The notes: generated from the sequence alone by a model not told the origin. DNA of 64,000 nt from Brachybacterium tyrofermentans (GCF_014897585.1 NZ_JABUXW010000012.1:101604-165603), one strand, 5' to 3'. Shown: positions 27,358 to 36,689, counted from the first letter of the stretch. Translations and numbers: made by a program.

Positions 27358-27648
27358 ATGCGTAAGTACGAAATGGTCGTGATCCTCGACCCGTCCGTCG
27401 ATGAGCGGACTGTCAGCGCAAACTTCGAGAAGCTCGTCCAGGTCATCCCGACCGAAGGCGGCACCATCGACAACGTCGACCTCTGGGGCAAGCGCAAGTT
27501 CGCCTACGAGATCGACAAGAAGACCGAGGGCATCTACATCGTCATGCAGTTCACGGCGAAGTCCTCGACGTCCCAGGAGCTGGATCGTCAGCTCGGGCTC
27601 AACGAGTCCGTCATGCGCACCAAGGTCATGCGTCTCGACGCCAAGTGA
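27358..27648 (+). CDS. rpsF: 30S ribosomal protein bS6
   Basis: 96 residues starting [16 protein letters not shown] and carrying the conserved [16 protein letters not shown] segment. An AGGAGG site lies 11 bases before the ATG. First gene of the rpsF-ssb-rpsR-rplI operon. S6 and S18 bind each other on the 30S platform, which fits the candidate leader structure just upstream. Confidence 0.97.
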   Translation: MRKYEMVVILDPSVDERTVSANFEKLVQVIPTEGGTIDNVDLWGKRKFAYEIDKKTEGIYIVMQFTAKSSTSQELDRQLGLNESVMRTKVMRLDAK

Positions 27649-27704
27649 CCTGCGCTCACTGATCCCCACACCACACCACAGCACCCCGGAGCAGAGGAGC
27701 ACCC

Positions 27705-28274
27705 ATGGCGAATGACACCGTCATCACGGTGATCGGCAACCTCACCGCGGATCCCGAGCTGCGTTTCACGCAGTCCGGCATCGCGGTCGCGTCGTTCACC
27801 ATCGCGTCCACCCCCCGCACCTTCGACCGTCAGGCGAATGAGTGGAAGGACGGCGAGGCTCTGTTCCTGCGCTGCTCCATCTGGCGCGACGCCGCGGAGA
27901 ACGTGGCCGAGTCGCTGGAGAAGGGATCCCGCGTCGTCGCGCAGGGTCGCCTGAAGCAGCGTTCCTTCACCGACCGTGAGGGCAACAACCGCACGAGCAT
28001 CGAGCTCGACGTCGACGAGGTCGGCCCGTCCCTCAAGTACGCCACCGCGAAGGCCAACAAGGTCCAGCGCGGCGGCGGCGGTGGCGGCCGTGGCGGTTTC
28101 GGCGGCGGCGCTCCTCAGGGCGGTGCCCCGCAGGGTGGTGGCCAGGGCGGCTTCGGCGGCCAGGGCAACCCGGGTGGTCAGGGCGGTTACAACAATGCGC
28201 CGCAGGGCGCCCCCAACGCCGACCCGTGGGCCGGCGGAGGGAACCAGGGCGGATACGACGACCCGCCCTTCTGA
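27705..28274 (+). CDS. ssb: Single-stranded DNA-binding protein
   Basis: 189 residues. The OB fold (1-110) starts [19 protein letters not shown] and includes [16 protein letters not shown] and [16 protein letters not shown] Gly/Gln/Asn-rich linker (about 125-180) leads to the acidic tip DDPPF, which recruits replication and repair partners. It lies between rpsF and rpsR, as in most bacteria. The nucleotide sequence of its end is nearly repeated at the end of the HNH gene at 40.0 kb. Confidence 0.97.
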   Translation: MANDTVITVIGNLTADPELRFTQSGIAVASFTIASTPRTFDRQANEWKDGEALFLRCSIWRDAAENVAESLEKGSRVVAQGRLKQRSFTDREGNNRTSIELDVDEVGPSLKYATAKANKVQRGGGGGGRGGFGGGAPQGGAPQGGGQGGFGGQGNPGGQGGYNNAPQGAPNADPWAGGGNQGGYDDPPF

Positions 28275-28390
28275 TCGTGACCGGAGGCGCCTCATCTCGA
28301 TGAGGCCCCTCGCACCGATCACTGCAGTTCACTGAATTACTCCATCCCGGGTGCATGCCCGGGCTCCCCTCAGAAAGAAGGAGCACCACG

Positions 28391-28627
28391 ATGGCCAAGC
28401 CCTCACTTCGTCCCCCGAAGAAGAAGCAGAACCCGTTGAAGGCCGCGGGAGTCGAGACCGTCGACTACAAGGACGCTGCGCTGCTGCGCAAGTTCGTCTC
28501 GGACCGAGGAAAGATCCGCGCTCGTCGGGTCACCGGAGTCACCGTCCAGGAGCAGCGCAAGATCGCGAAGGCCGTGAAGAACGCCCGCGAGATCGCCCTC
28601 CTGCCGTACTCGACCTCCGGTCGCTGA
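28391..28627 (+). CDS. rpsR: 30S ribosomal protein bS18
   Basis: 78 residues, [17 protein letters not shown]..., with the family segment [18 protein letters not shown] and [22 protein letters not shown]. No zinc-binding cysteine motif is present, so it is a C-minus type. An AAGAAGGAG site precedes the ATG at 28391. Third gene of the S6 operon. Confidence 0.97.
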   Translation: MAKPSLRPPKKKQNPLKAAGVETVDYKDAALLRKFVSDRGKIRARRVTGVTVQEQRKIAKAVKNAREIALLPYSTSGR

Positions 28628-28643
28628 GCGAGGAAGGGAAAAC

Positions 28644-29114
28644 ATGACCACCAAGCTCATCCTCACCCATGAGGTCTCCGGCCTCGGAGCCGCCGGTGAC
28701 GTCGTCGACGTCAAGGACGGCTACGCCCGGAACTTCCTGATGCCGCGCGGTCTCGCGACCCCGTGGACCAAGGGCGGCCAGCGCCAGCTCGACCAGATCC
28801 GCTCTGCCCGTGGCAAGCGCGCGATCGCCAACGTCGAGGACGCGAAGGCGCTCAAGGCGGCTCTTGAGTCGAAGCCCGTCGTCATCGCCGAGCGCGCCGG
28901 CCAGAACGGCCGTCTCTTCGGCGCCGTCTCCTCCAAGGAGATCGCCGAGGGCGTCAAGGCAGTGTTCGACAAGGACATCGACCGTCGTACCGTCGAGTTC
29001 CCCACGCCGATCAAGGCGCTGGGCGAGCACAAGGCGACCGTGCGTCTGCACGAGGAGATCTTCGCGAACCTCTTCGTCCAGGTCGTCGCCGCCAAGGGCG
29101 CCGTCAAGGCCTGA
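28644..29114 (+). CDS. rplI: 50S ribosomal protein bL9
   Basis: 156 residues. The N-terminal rRNA-binding domain has KLILTHEVSGLGAAGDVVDVKDGYARNFLMPRG; a long connecting helix and the C-terminal domain (GRLFGAVSSKEIAEGV) follow. GGAAGGG precedes the ATG by 6 bases. Last gene of the operon, followed by a strong hairpin terminator. Confidence 0.96.
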   Translation: MTTKLILTHEVSGLGAAGDVVDVKDGYARNFLMPRGLATPWTKGGQRQLDQIRSARGKRAIANVEDAKALKAALESKPVVIAERAGQNGRLFGAVSSKEIAEGVKAVFDKDIDRRTVEFPTPIKALGEHKATVRLHEEIFANLFVQVVAAKGAVKA

Positions 29115-29191
29115 TCGACGTCTGATCCACGTACCTCACGGTACGCACGGGAGGCGACCGGTCCGTTGACCACGGGCTGATCGACCTGCCG

Positions 29192-29229
29192 CAAGGGACC
29201 CCGCACCGTTCTCGGTGCGGGGTCCCTTG
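29192..29229. terminator. Bidirectional hairpin terminator between rplI and the MocR gene
   Basis: Seventeen perfectly paired bases (29192-29208 with 29213-29229) around a TTCT loop, followed by CTCTGTTCT. It stands between two convergent genes and probably serves both. Confidence 0.85.
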
Positions 29230-29280
29230 CTCTGTTCTGAGGCTCCTCCACGAGCTTGCCCGTCTCGATGTCTTTGCAGG

Positions 29281-30660
29281 TCAGGAGTCGATCTCGGCGA
29301 GCACCGACAGCGCGCTGCGCAGCTCCTCGGCCCGGCCGGAGAAAGGGATCCGCACGCTGTGCGGCCAGCCCGTGCCCCCGGGGGAGAAGAGGGCGCCCGG
29401 GGAGATCGCGACGCCACGTTCCAGCGCCCGGGCAGAGAGCTCGTAGGCGTCGAGCCGGGTGCCGTGGGCCCAGATCGAGAGACCGCCCGCCGGGTCGGAC
29501 CACCTCCACCCGGGCAGCATCTCGCGCAGCCCGCCCGAGGCGGCCGCATAGGTGTTCTCCAGGTGGGGTCGGCAGTGCGGCTCGTCCGGCAGCCCGGCCC
29601 GCTCGAGCAGGCGCGCCGCGACGCTCTGCTCCAGCCGGGGTGCGCCGAGGTCGACCCCCAGCCTCAGGTGCGAGAGGGCGTCGGCGAGAGGGGCGGGAGC
29701 ACGGACCCACCCGATCCGGAGCCCCGCCCAGAGCGACTTCGAGACGGAGCCGACCAGCAGCGTCGTGGCGCCGTGTCCGTGCATCGGAGGCGGCTGCGGG
29801 GCCCGCCGCCAGTTCATGCCGGCGAGGGTCTCATCGATGATCAGCGGCGTCCCGGTGCGGGCGGCGGCACGGAGCACGCGGCCGCGGTCCGCGGAACCGA
29901 TCAGAGTCCCGGTCGGATTGTGGAAGTCCGCCGTCAGGAGGGCGGCGTGGAGCGCCCCGGCCGTGAGCGCCTCGACGATGGCCCCGGAGTGGTCGTGGGC
30001 CACGTCGATCGGCACCACCCGTCGGCGGGCCGTGCGGATCGCGCGGGCGGAGTTGGGGTAGCCGGGGTTCTCGGTGCCGACCCGGGCGCTCGGTGCGGTG
30101 GCGGCCAGCAGCGCCAGATGGATCCCGCTGACGGCCCCGGTGGTGATGACCACCTGGGAAGGATCGGTGGGCAGGCCCCGCCGCTCGTAGTGCCGGCAGA
30201 TCTGCTCGATGAGCGCCGGGAGCCCGTCGGCCGGGACGCTGCCCCAGGCGGGGTCCTCGGCGATGTCGGCGACGACCTCGGCGGCGATCCCTGCGACGAG
30301 CGGGTGCGGCGGGAGCACCGTCGCCCGGAGGTCGATGGTGCCCGCCGGGAGCGCAGGAGTCCGGGAGGTGAGGGACTCGACCGGACCCGAGCCGGGGGCC
30401 AGGATGGTGCGGCCCGACCCCCGGCGTGACGCGAGGACGCCCCGATCACGGGCGGCGTCGAGCGCCCGCACGACGGTCCCTCGGGAGAGTCCGATCTGGT
30501 CGGAGAGCTGTCGTTCCGAGGGCAGCCGTGTCCCCGGGACGAGCCGGCCCTCGGCGGCGAGCCCCGCGATGCGGGCGCTCAGCCACTCGGCGCGCCCGGT
30601 CGAGGGCGGCTCTCCGAGCATGCCCAGCACGGTGGGCAGGGGCACTGGAGGGAGAACCAT
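29281..30660 (-). CDS. MocR-type PLP-dependent transcriptional regulator
   Basis: 459 residues combining a GntR winged helix (about 20-85, with LPSERQLSDQIGLSRGTVVRALD) and a fold-type I aminotransferase domain. The domain contains HNPTGTL, IIDETLAGM and the PLP-binding lysine in VGSVSKSLWAGLR (about 308). MocR proteins use the PLP domain as an effector sensor. It is divergent from a YczE-like membrane protein gene with only 60 bases between. Such pairing is known for the MocR family and suggests it controls that gene. Confidence 0.88.
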   Translation of the reverse strand: MVLPPVPLPTVLGMLGEPPSTGRAEWLSARIAGLAAEGRLVPGTRLPSERQLSDQIGLSRGTVVRALDAARDRGVLASRRGSGRTILAPGSGPVESLTSRTPALPAGTIDLRATVLPPHPLVAGIAAEVVADIAEDPAWGSVPADGLPALIEQICRHYERRGLPTDPSQVVITTGAVSGIHLALLAATAPSARVGTENPGYPNSARAIRTARRRVVPIDVAHDHSGAIVEALTAGALHAALLTADFHNPTGTLIGSADRGRVLRAAARTGTPLIIDETLAGMNWRRAPQPPPMHGHGATTLLVGSVSKSLWAGLRIGWVRAPAPLADALSHLRLGVDLGAPRLEQSVAARLLERAGLPDEPHCRPHLENTYAAASGGLREMLPGWRWSDPAGGLSIWAHGTRLDAYELSARALERGVAISPGALFSPGGTGWPHSVRIPFSGRAEELRSALSVLAEIDS

Positions 30661-30662
30661 GG

Positions 30663-30684
30663 GGCCAGTGGACCACTATTGGCC
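30663..30684. promoter_or_regulatory. Nested palindrome between the divergent MocR and YczE genes
   Basis: AGTGG-A-CCACT (30667-30677) is a perfect inverted repeat lying inside a wider GGCCA...TGGCC pair (30663-30667 and 30680-30684). It sits 3 bases upstream of the MocR start. An operator for the MocR protein is the simplest reading. Confidence 0.4.
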
Positions 30685-30720
30685 CTGTGTTGCTAGTCCA
30701 GTTGCTGCCAGAGTTCCAGC

Positions 30721-31383
30721 ATGCCTGCACCTCTGGAGAACCTCAGCCTTCGTCAGCAGCTCACCGTCGACCGCAGAGGACTGCGCCTGCTCAGCCTCGT
30801 CGTGGGGCTGACCGGCTTCGGCGCCGGAGTGGGGATGATGATCCGCGCCGGTCTGGGCGCCGCGCCCTGGGACGTCCTCTCCGTCGCGCTCGCGGAGCGC
30901 ACCGGGCTGAGCATCGGTGTCGTCACGATCATCGTGAGCTTCGTGGTGCTGCTGGCCTGGATCCCGTTGCACCAGCGGCCGGGGATCGGCACCCTCGCCA
31001 ATGCGCTGTGGATCGGGATCGCCGTGGACCTCACGCTGCACGTCCTTCCTCCGGCGGGGGCCCTGCTGTCCGGCCTGCTCCTGCTGCTGGGCGGGGTGGT
31101 CGTGAACGCGGCGTCCTCCGCGCTCTACATCGGAGCCCTGCTCGGGCCGGGCCCGCGCGACGGGCTCATGACCGGGATCCACCACCGGTGGGGACTGCGC
31201 ATCGGACCCGTCCGACTGGGCATCGAGGTGGCGGTGCTCGCGCTCGGCTGGCTGCTCGGTGGCCCGCTCGGGATCGGGACGATCATCTATGCCCTCGCCG
31301 TCGGCCCCATCGTCCATCTCGTGCTGCCCCGGGTGACCATCCCGGTGCGACGGGAGCCGAGCTCCGTGCCGGTTCTCCACTAG
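30721..31383 (+). CDS. YczE/YitT-like integral membrane protein
   Basis: 220 residues with about five hydrophobic helices and the family motif GFGAGVGMMIRAGLGAAPWDVLSVALAERTGLSIG near the N-terminus. A second element is GPGPRDGLMTG. Transport function is assumed but the substrate is not known. It is adjacent and divergent to a MocR regulator and followed after 9 bases by the small L7/L12-domain gene. Confidence 0.8.
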   Translation: MPAPLENLSLRQQLTVDRRGLRLLSLVVGLTGFGAGVGMMIRAGLGAAPWDVLSVALAERTGLSIGVVTIIVSFVVLLAWIPLHQRPGIGTLANALWIGIAVDLTLHVLPPAGALLSGLLLLLGGVVVNAASSALYIGALLGPGPRDGLMTGIHHRWGLRIGPVRLGIEVAVLALGWLLGGPLGIGTIIYALAVGPIVHLVLPRVTIPVRREPSSVPVLH

Positions 31384-31392
31384 GGTCGAGCC

Positions 31393-31677
31393 ATGTTCGG
31401 ACGCGCCGCCCAGCAGCAGAAGCAGATCGAGACCCTCCAGGCCCACGTGCGCCGGCTGGAGGGCCTCGTGGACGTCCTCGCCGCCCGCGGGGACGTGGGC
31501 GAGGAGGAGCTCCGGGACCTGCGTGGCCAGGCCGGAGCCCAGATCCCCGAGCGCTGCCGCGCCCTGGCCGACGAGGGCAGGCACATCGAGGCGATCAAGG
31601 CCTACCGCGAGCTCACCGGAGCCGGCCTGGTCGATGCCAAGAACGCCGTCGACCAGTACCGGGCGCACGGCATCTGA
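31393..31677 (+). CDS. Small protein with coiled coil and ribosomal L7/L12-like C-terminal domain
   Basis: 94 residues. The first 35 form a probable coiled coil (QQQKQIETLQAHVRRLEGLV). Residues about 65-93 read RHIEAIKAYRELTGAGLVDA, matching the bL12 C-terminal domain pattern IKxxRExTGxGLxxAKxxVD. It has no bL12 N-terminal domain, so it is not the ribosomal stalk protein. Its role is unknown. It probably shares a transcript with the YczE-like gene 9 bases upstream. Confidence 0.7.
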   Translation: MFGRAAQQQKQIETLQAHVRRLEGLVDVLAARGDVGEEELRDLRGQAGAQIPERCRALADEGRHIEAIKAYRELTGAGLVDAKNAVDQYRAHGI

Positions 31678-31724
31678 CCCACGCGGACTCTGACCCGCGC
31701 GGCCGGCCGGGCTACCCTCGTGCG

Positions 31725-33167
31725 GTGACCACTCCTTCTTCGAACCCTGCACCCGCCGTCGAGCGCGGGGCCGACGGGCACCTGGCCCGTTCCCTCGGCC
31801 ACGGCCAGATGGCGATGATCGCCATGGGCTCGGCGCTCGGCACCGGCCTGTTCCTCGGCTCCGGCGAGGCGATCGGCATCGCCGGCCCCGCCGTGATCAT
31901 CTCCTTCGCGCTCGGTTCCCTGATCGCCGCGAGCGTGGCGCTGGCGATGGGCGAGATGGCGTCGAGGCACCCCGTGCGGGGCGGCTTCGGCACCCTCGCC
32001 GCCCGCTACCTGTCCCCGTTCTGGGGGTATCTCACGCGCTGGCTGTACTGGATCGTCACCGTGTGCGTGACCGGCGCCGAGCTGGTGGCCTGCGCCGCCT
32101 ATCTCGCGTACTGGGTGCCGGCGATCCCGATCTGGGCAGGGATCCTGCTGTTCGCCGCCGTCATCATCGCGATCAACATGACCTCGGTGGGCTCCTTCGG
32201 CGTGGTGGAGTTCTTCCTGTCCTCGATCAAGGTGATCGCCGTGGTCGTTTTCATCCTGATCGGCGCGATCCTGGTGCTCTTCGGGATGCCGGGACAGCCC
32301 GCCGCCGGGTTCGTCGAGCTCACGGCCGAGGGCGGCTTCGTGCCCATGGGCTGGAGCTCCGTGTGGGTGGCCCTGTCGGTGGTCATGTTCTCCTTCGGCG
32401 GCATCGAGCTGCTGTCCATCACCGCCGCCGAGGCGAAGGATCCCGCGCGATCCATCCGCACCGCGGCCCGCACCACCGTGGTGCGCCTGGCCTTCTTCTA
32501 CGTGCTGTGCATCGGCATCGTGGTGTGCCTGGTGCCCTGGCAGCAGGCCGCCGGCACCGGTGAGGACGTCGCGACCTCCCCGTTCGTCATGGTCTTCGAC
32601 CGGATCGGCATCCCCGGCGCCGCCCACGTCACCAACCTGCTGGTGCTCATCGCGGCGCTGTCGGCCGCGAACGCGAACCTCTATGCGGGCAGCCGCATGC
32701 TGCACTCCCTGGCGTCCGACGGCCTCGCCCCGCGGATCGCCGCGATCACCACCCGGCGCAAGGTGCCGATCGTGGGCATCGCCTGCAGCTCGCTGGGCAT
32801 CCTCGGCGCCGGCGTGCTCGCCTTCAGCGAGGTGGGCGGCGTGTTCGGCTACATGATGAGCCTCGTGGTGTTCGCCGTGATCCTGGTGTGGGCGCTCATC
32901 CTCGTCACCTATCTCCGCTTCCGCAGCCTCAAGGTCGAGGGAGCCACCTTCCGCATGCCGGGAGGGATGCTCTCGGCCGTGCTGGGACTGATCGGCCTGG
33001 TCGCCGTGCTCGCCACCGTGACCGTTCGCCCCAGCATGCAGATCGCGGCGATGGTGGGCGTGCCCGCTGTGCTGGTCGCGATCATCCTCTACGTCGCGGT
33101 GGCCCGCCGTCGCATCGATCCCGCGGACATCGAGGACGCCTTCGACGAGGCCGAGAGCATGCGCTGA
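31725..33167 (+). CDS. Amino acid permease (APC superfamily)
   Basis: 480 residues with 12 predicted helices. The first helix has the substrate motif GSALGTGLFLGSGEAIGIAGP, and the helix-6 region reads VMFSFGGIELLSITAAEAKDP. The consensus ISANANLYAGSRMLHSLA region is present, as in AnsP/GabP/CycA-type transporters. Start GTG 31725; the frame is open far upstream through the preceding genes but the family start fits here. A short acidic C-terminal tail follows. The amino acid carried cannot be assigned. Confidence 0.88.
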   Translation: MTTPSSNPAPAVERGADGHLARSLGHGQMAMIAMGSALGTGLFLGSGEAIGIAGPAVIISFALGSLIAASVALAMGEMASRHPVRGGFGTLAARYLSPFWGYLTRWLYWIVTVCVTGAELVACAAYLAYWVPAIPIWAGILLFAAVIIAINMTSVGSFGVVEFFLSSIKVIAVVVFILIGAILVLFGMPGQPAAGFVELTAEGGFVPMGWSSVWVALSVVMFSFGGIELLSITAAEAKDPARSIRTAARTTVVRLAFFYVLCIGIVVCLVPWQQAAGTGEDVATSPFVMVFDRIGIPGAAHVTNLLVLIAALSAANANLYAGSRMLHSLASDGLAPRIAAITTRRKVPIVGIACSSLGILGAGVLAFSEVGGVFGYMMSLVVFAVILVWALILVTYLRFRSLKVEGATFRMPGGMLSAVLGLIGLVAVLATVTVRPSMQIAAMVGVPAVLVAIILYVAVARRRIDPADIEDAFDEAESMR

Positions 33168-33285
33168 TCCGTCGGGGAAGTGGCGTTCGTTACTGTGCCG
33201 GTCCTCAGCTTCTGCTGACAGTGATGCAGGGGTAACCTAGGGGAATCTTCGGTCTCGGTGCCTTGAGACCCGGTGCCGGAGAAAT

Positions 33286-33369
33286 GCGCAAGTGGCGGAA
33301 TTGGTAGACGCGCACGGTTCAGGTCCGTGTGCCGGAAACGGCGTGGGGGTTCAAGTCCCCCCTTGCGCA
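33286..33369 (+). tRNA. tRNA-Leu (anticodon CAG)
   Basis: An 84-base cloverleaf. The acceptor stem GCGCAAG (33286-33292) pairs with CTTGCGC (33362-33368), with discriminator A at 33369. The D-arm is AGTGGCGGAATTGGTAGACG. The anticodon stem CACGG/CCGTG encloses TTCAGGT with anticodon CAG at 33320-33322. A class II variable arm precedes the T-arm GGGGGTTCAAGTCCCCC. The next bases are CCG, so CCA is not encoded and must be added, fitting pcnA at 16.2 kb. A CTGACA hexamer at 33215-33220 could be its -35 element. Confidence 0.96.
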
Positions 33370-33380
33370 CCGCAGGAATT

Positions 33381-33411
33381 CCCCGGTTCACTCAGGTGAA
33401 CCGGGGTTTTT
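33381..33411 (+). terminator. Intrinsic terminator of tRNA-Leu
   Basis: An 11-bp perfect stem (33381-33391 with 33396-33406) with loop TCAG, followed by five T. A classical Rho-independent terminator 11 bases after the tRNA. It may also serve the convergent LCP gene. Confidence 0.92.
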
Positions 33412-33476
33412 CATCTCCTGATGGACCCTCGCGCGCTCGGTTCCCCCTCAACCCCCAGCCCCCAGCCCCAGCCGGC

Positions 33477-34517
33477 TCAGTCGGCGTGCTCGGCGGCGTA
33501 GTCGTCCATCGAGTCCTCCGCGAGGGCGGTGCGCAGCGAGTCCATCCCGTCCTCGTCGGACGCCACCACGCTCGCGCCGCCGGAGGTGGTGTACGGGTCC
33601 CCGTGCGGTGCGGCCAGGAACTGCAGATCGGAGCTGCGCAGGTCCCGGTTGTCCAGGCCCAGCCGGACGATCTCCGTCGAGTCCAGGCCCTCGTCCGTCG
33701 TGAGGTACGGGGAGAGCGCCGCGATCGTGTCGCGCATCTTTCCGGGGCTGGACAGGGTGTTCCCGCTGATCAGCTCGGACGTGATGGCTTTGAGCAGCTG
33801 CTGCTGGTTCTCGTTGCGCGCGAAGTCGCCCCCGTCGAGGTGCTTGCGCTCACGGGCGAAGGTGAGCGCCTCCTCGCCGTCGAGATGCTGCGTGCCCTCG
33901 GTGAACTGCATGCCGTCGCGCTCGAAGGATTCGGGCACCTGCACGTCCACGCCGCCGAGGGTGTCGACGAGGCCCTGGATGCCCTCGAAGTCGATGAGCG
34001 CGACATGGTCGATCGGGGCCTGCGTGTAGTCCTCGACCGTGCTCACGGCGAGGGGCACACCGCCATAGGCGAGGGCGGCGTTGAGGCGGTCCTCGCCGTG
34101 CCCGGGGATGTCCACCTGGAGGTCGCGCGGGAAGGAGACGATGTAGGCGGCGGATCCGTCCTGGGGGACGTGCACGAGCATCATCGTGTCGGAGCGCTGG
34201 CCGGTCACCCCCTGGTCGGCGGCGTCCTGGGGTGCACGCTGATCCGATCCCAGCAGCAGGATGTTCTGCCCGCCGTCGTCCGCGCCCTGCGGGCGCTCGC
34301 CGTCGGAGGCCCCGCGGTCGAGGCTGACCACGCTGCGCTTCTCATAGGCCTCCTCGAGCGACCCCAGGTACCGCCCGGTGAGGACGCCGCCGACGGCGAC
34401 GAGACAGGCGATCACGAGCAGGGCGAGCAGCGCCGTCCGGCGGCGGGGCCGACGGGGCCGACGAGGCTGGCCGGGGTGGTCGTGCGGGGCGGGGCGCGGT
34501 CCGGTGGTGTCGTTCAT
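33477..34517 (-). CDS. LytR-CpsA-Psr (LCP) family cell-wall polymer ligase
   Basis: 346 residues. A Pro/Arg-rich cytoplasmic N-terminus and one transmembrane helix (about 29-50) precede the LCP domain. LCP motifs are LLLGSDQR, RSDTMMLVHV, SFPRDLQVDIPG, EDRLNAALAYGG and the arginine cluster FARERKHLDGGDFARNENQQ. LCP enzymes transfer lipid-linked glycopolymers to peptidoglycan outside the membrane. Encoded on the minus strand between tRNA-Leu and a divergent hydrolase gene. Confidence 0.9.
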   Translation of the reverse strand: MNDTTGPRPAPHDHPGQPRRPRRPRRRTALLALLVIACLVAVGGVLTGRYLGSLEEAYEKRSVVSLDRGASDGERPQGADDGGQNILLLGSDQRAPQDAADQGVTGQRSDTMMLVHVPQDGSAAYIVSFPRDLQVDIPGHGEDRLNAALAYGGVPLAVSTVEDYTQAPIDHVALIDFEGIQGLVDTLGGVDVQVPESFERDGMQFTEGTQHLDGEEALTFARERKHLDGGDFARNENQQQLLKAITSELISGNTLSSPGKMRDTIAALSPYLTTDEGLDSTEIVRLGLDNRDLRSSDLQFLAAPHGDPYTTSGGASVVASDEDGMDSLRTALAEDSMDDYAAEHAD

Positions 34518-34691
34518 GTGCCTCTCGGGGTCGAGGTCAGGCGGTCCCGACCCTACGGGACGGTCGGAACGGAACAGTGTGCCCGTGCGACCCCGACGGC
34601 ATCACGTCTCTATGAGCACCCTCACCCGATCCTCCGCCCCTCCCGGCTCGCAGGTACCGAGCATCGCGGGATGACGGGGCATCATGGCCCC

Positions 34692-35516
34692 ATGAGTTCT
34701 GACGCCCGCCCCACCTCCACCGAGTTCTCCCTCGCCGGCCACGGCGGCACCCTCGCCGGGCGCGCGTGGACCCGTCCCGATGCGCGGTGGATCGCCGTGC
34801 TCTCCCACGGCTACGGCGAGCACGTGGGCCGCTACGAGTGGGTCGCCGCCCGGTTGAACGACGCCGGCGCCGCGGTCTACGCCGCGGATCATCTCGGCCA
34901 CGGCCGCAGCGACGGCCAGCGTGTGCTGATCAGCGACTTCGAGCCGGTCGTCGAGGATCTCGACCTGGTGGTCCAGCACGCTGCCTCCCAGCATGCGGGG
35001 CTGCCGATCGTGCTGATCGGGCACTCCATGGGCGGTCTCATCGCCGCCCGCTACACCCAGCTGCACGCGAGCTCCCTCGCCGCGACGGTGCTCTCCGGCC
35101 CGGTGCTGGGCTCCTGGGCCACCGTGGACGAGCTGCTCCCGCTCGACGAGATCCCGCCGACCCCGATCGACCCCGGCACCCTCTCCCGCGACCCCGCTGT
35201 CGGCGAGGCCTACGCCGCCGACCCGCTGGTGTGGCACGGCGACTTCGCCCGCCCCACCCTCGAGGGTCTCCAGCAGGCGATGCGCACGATCGAGGAAGCC
35301 GGCGGCGTCGGGGAGCATCCGATGCTCTACCTGCACGGCGAGGCGGACCGCCTGGTGCCGCTCCCCGCCAGCTGGGAAGGGCTGCAGTCGCTGCGCGGTC
35401 CGCGGACCTTCGTGAAGACCTACCCGGGAGCGCAGCACGAGATCCTCAACGAGACCAACCGCGACGAGGTGATCGCGGACGTGATCGGCTTCGTGGAGGG
35501 CGTGCTCACTGTCTGA
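34692..35516 (+). CDS. Alpha/beta hydrolase, monoacylglycerol lipase-like
   Basis: 274 residues with nucleophile motif GHSMGG (about 116-121), aspartate in HGEADRLVP and histidine in GAQHEILNETNRDEV, plus the oxyanion region LSHGYGEHVGRYEWVA. The pattern is that of the serine aminopeptidase S33 / monoacylglycerol lipase group. ATG at 34692; the long open frame upstream is antisense to the LCP gene. The CorA gene follows after 23 bases. Confidence 0.87.
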   Translation: MSSDARPTSTEFSLAGHGGTLAGRAWTRPDARWIAVLSHGYGEHVGRYEWVAARLNDAGAAVYAADHLGHGRSDGQRVLISDFEPVVEDLDLVVQHAASQHAGLPIVLIGHSMGGLIAARYTQLHASSLAATVLSGPVLGSWATVDELLPLDEIPPTPIDPGTLSRDPAVGEAYAADPLVWHGDFARPTLEGLQQAMRTIEEAGGVGEHPMLYLHGEADRLVPLPASWEGLQSLRGPRTFVKTYPGAQHEILNETNRDEVIADVIGFVEGVLTV

Positions 35517-35539
35517 GCGGCGAGGAAGGAGACACATCG

Positions 35540-36655
35540 ATGAGCACGCGACGACATGGCCCGTCCCGGAACCGGCGCACCGATCGCGCCCGCGAGCAGG
35601 CGGGTGCACGCACCAGGCCTGGCGACGGCGCCCCGTCGACGACTCGCTACGTCGAGCAGGGCGTCCCGAGCCGCCAGCCCGACGGCGACTCGATGGCTGA
35701 TGCGCTGGAGTTCTCGCGCGCGGCCCCGGACCGGATGGTGATGTTCTTCTATCCGCAGCCCGCTCCCGAGCAGATCACGGAGCTCGGCGAGGCCTGGGAC
35801 CTGCACCCCCTGCTGCTCGAGGACCTGCTCACCGCCCACCAGCGCCCGAAGCTCGAACGGTACGGCGACGTGCTGTTCCTGGTGGTGCGCTCGGCCCGCT
35901 ACGTCGATGCGCAGGAGGAGGTCGACTTCGCCGAGTTCCACCTGCTGCTGCGCCCGGGCGCGGTGGCGGTGCTGTGCCAGGACGGGAGCTGGATCGACGG
36001 TACTGCCGGCCCTCAGCTCGACGAGGAGCATCCCCTGACCTCGACCCGCCGGGAGCGCTCGGTGTTCGAGGACGTCAACCTCCTCGAACTCGGGCCTGAG
36101 GCCGTGCTCTACCGCGTGCTCGACACGATCGTCGACGGCTACGACCCCGTGCTGAAGGGTCTCCGGGTCGACCAGGAGCAGATCGAACGGCAGGTGTTCA
36201 GCGGGGATGCCGCGGTCGCCGAGCGGATCTACCGGCTCAGCCAGGAGGTCATCGATATGCAGCAGGTGATCACCTCGTTGCGCGACGTGATCGACGACCT
36301 GCAGGCCGGCTTCGGGAAGTACAGGATCCCCGGCGAGCTCCAGGCCTATCTCGACGACGTCGGCGACCACCTGGCGCGGGCCGCCTCGCGCGTGCGGGAC
36401 CTGCGTGACGCCCTCTCCCAGATCCTCGACGTCAACGGGACCCTGGTCGCGCAGCGCCAGAACGAGGACATGAAGAAGATCTCCGGCTGGGCGGCCATCC
36501 TCTTCGCCCCCACGCTCATCGGCGCGATCTACGGCATGAACTTCGACGACATGCCCGAACTGCACTGGGCGTACGGCTACCCCATGGCGATCGGGATGAT
36601 GATCGCCCTCGGAGTGCTGCTCTACGTGATCTTCAAGCGCAGCAAGTGGATGTGA
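35540..36655 (+). CDS. corA: CorA-family magnesium and cobalt transporter
   Basis: 371 residues. A basic disordered tail (1-45) precedes the soluble funnel domain and the long stalk helix. Two C-terminal helices follow, with the signature YGMNF (GMN selectivity motif) between them, and a short basic end. An AAGGAG site stands 9 bases before the ATG at 35540. It imports Mg2+ down the electrochemical gradient in the known family members. Confidence 0.9.
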   Translation: MSTRRHGPSRNRRTDRAREQAGARTRPGDGAPSTTRYVEQGVPSRQPDGDSMADALEFSRAAPDRMVMFFYPQPAPEQITELGEAWDLHPLLLEDLLTAHQRPKLERYGDVLFLVVRSARYVDAQEEVDFAEFHLLLRPGAVAVLCQDGSWIDGTAGPQLDEEHPLTSTRRERSVFEDVNLLELGPEAVLYRVLDTIVDGYDPVLKGLRVDQEQIERQVFSGDAAVAERIYRLSQEVIDMQQVITSLRDVIDDLQAGFGKYRIPGELQAYLDDVGDHLARAASRVRDLRDALSQILDVNGTLVAQRQNEDMKKISGWAAILFAPTLIGAIYGMNFDDMPELHWAYGYPMAIGMMIALGVLLYVIFKRSKWM

Positions 36656-36657
36656 GC

Positions 36658-36681
36658 CGGGGGACGCTGATGCGTCCCCCG
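36658..36681. terminator. Bidirectional hairpin between corA and the NYN gene
   Basis: A 10-bp perfect stem (36658-36667 with 36672-36681) and TGAT loop, starting 2 bases after the corA stop and ending 8 bases before the stop of the convergent NYN gene. Confidence 0.8.
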
Positions 36682-36689
36682 ACCGTGCC

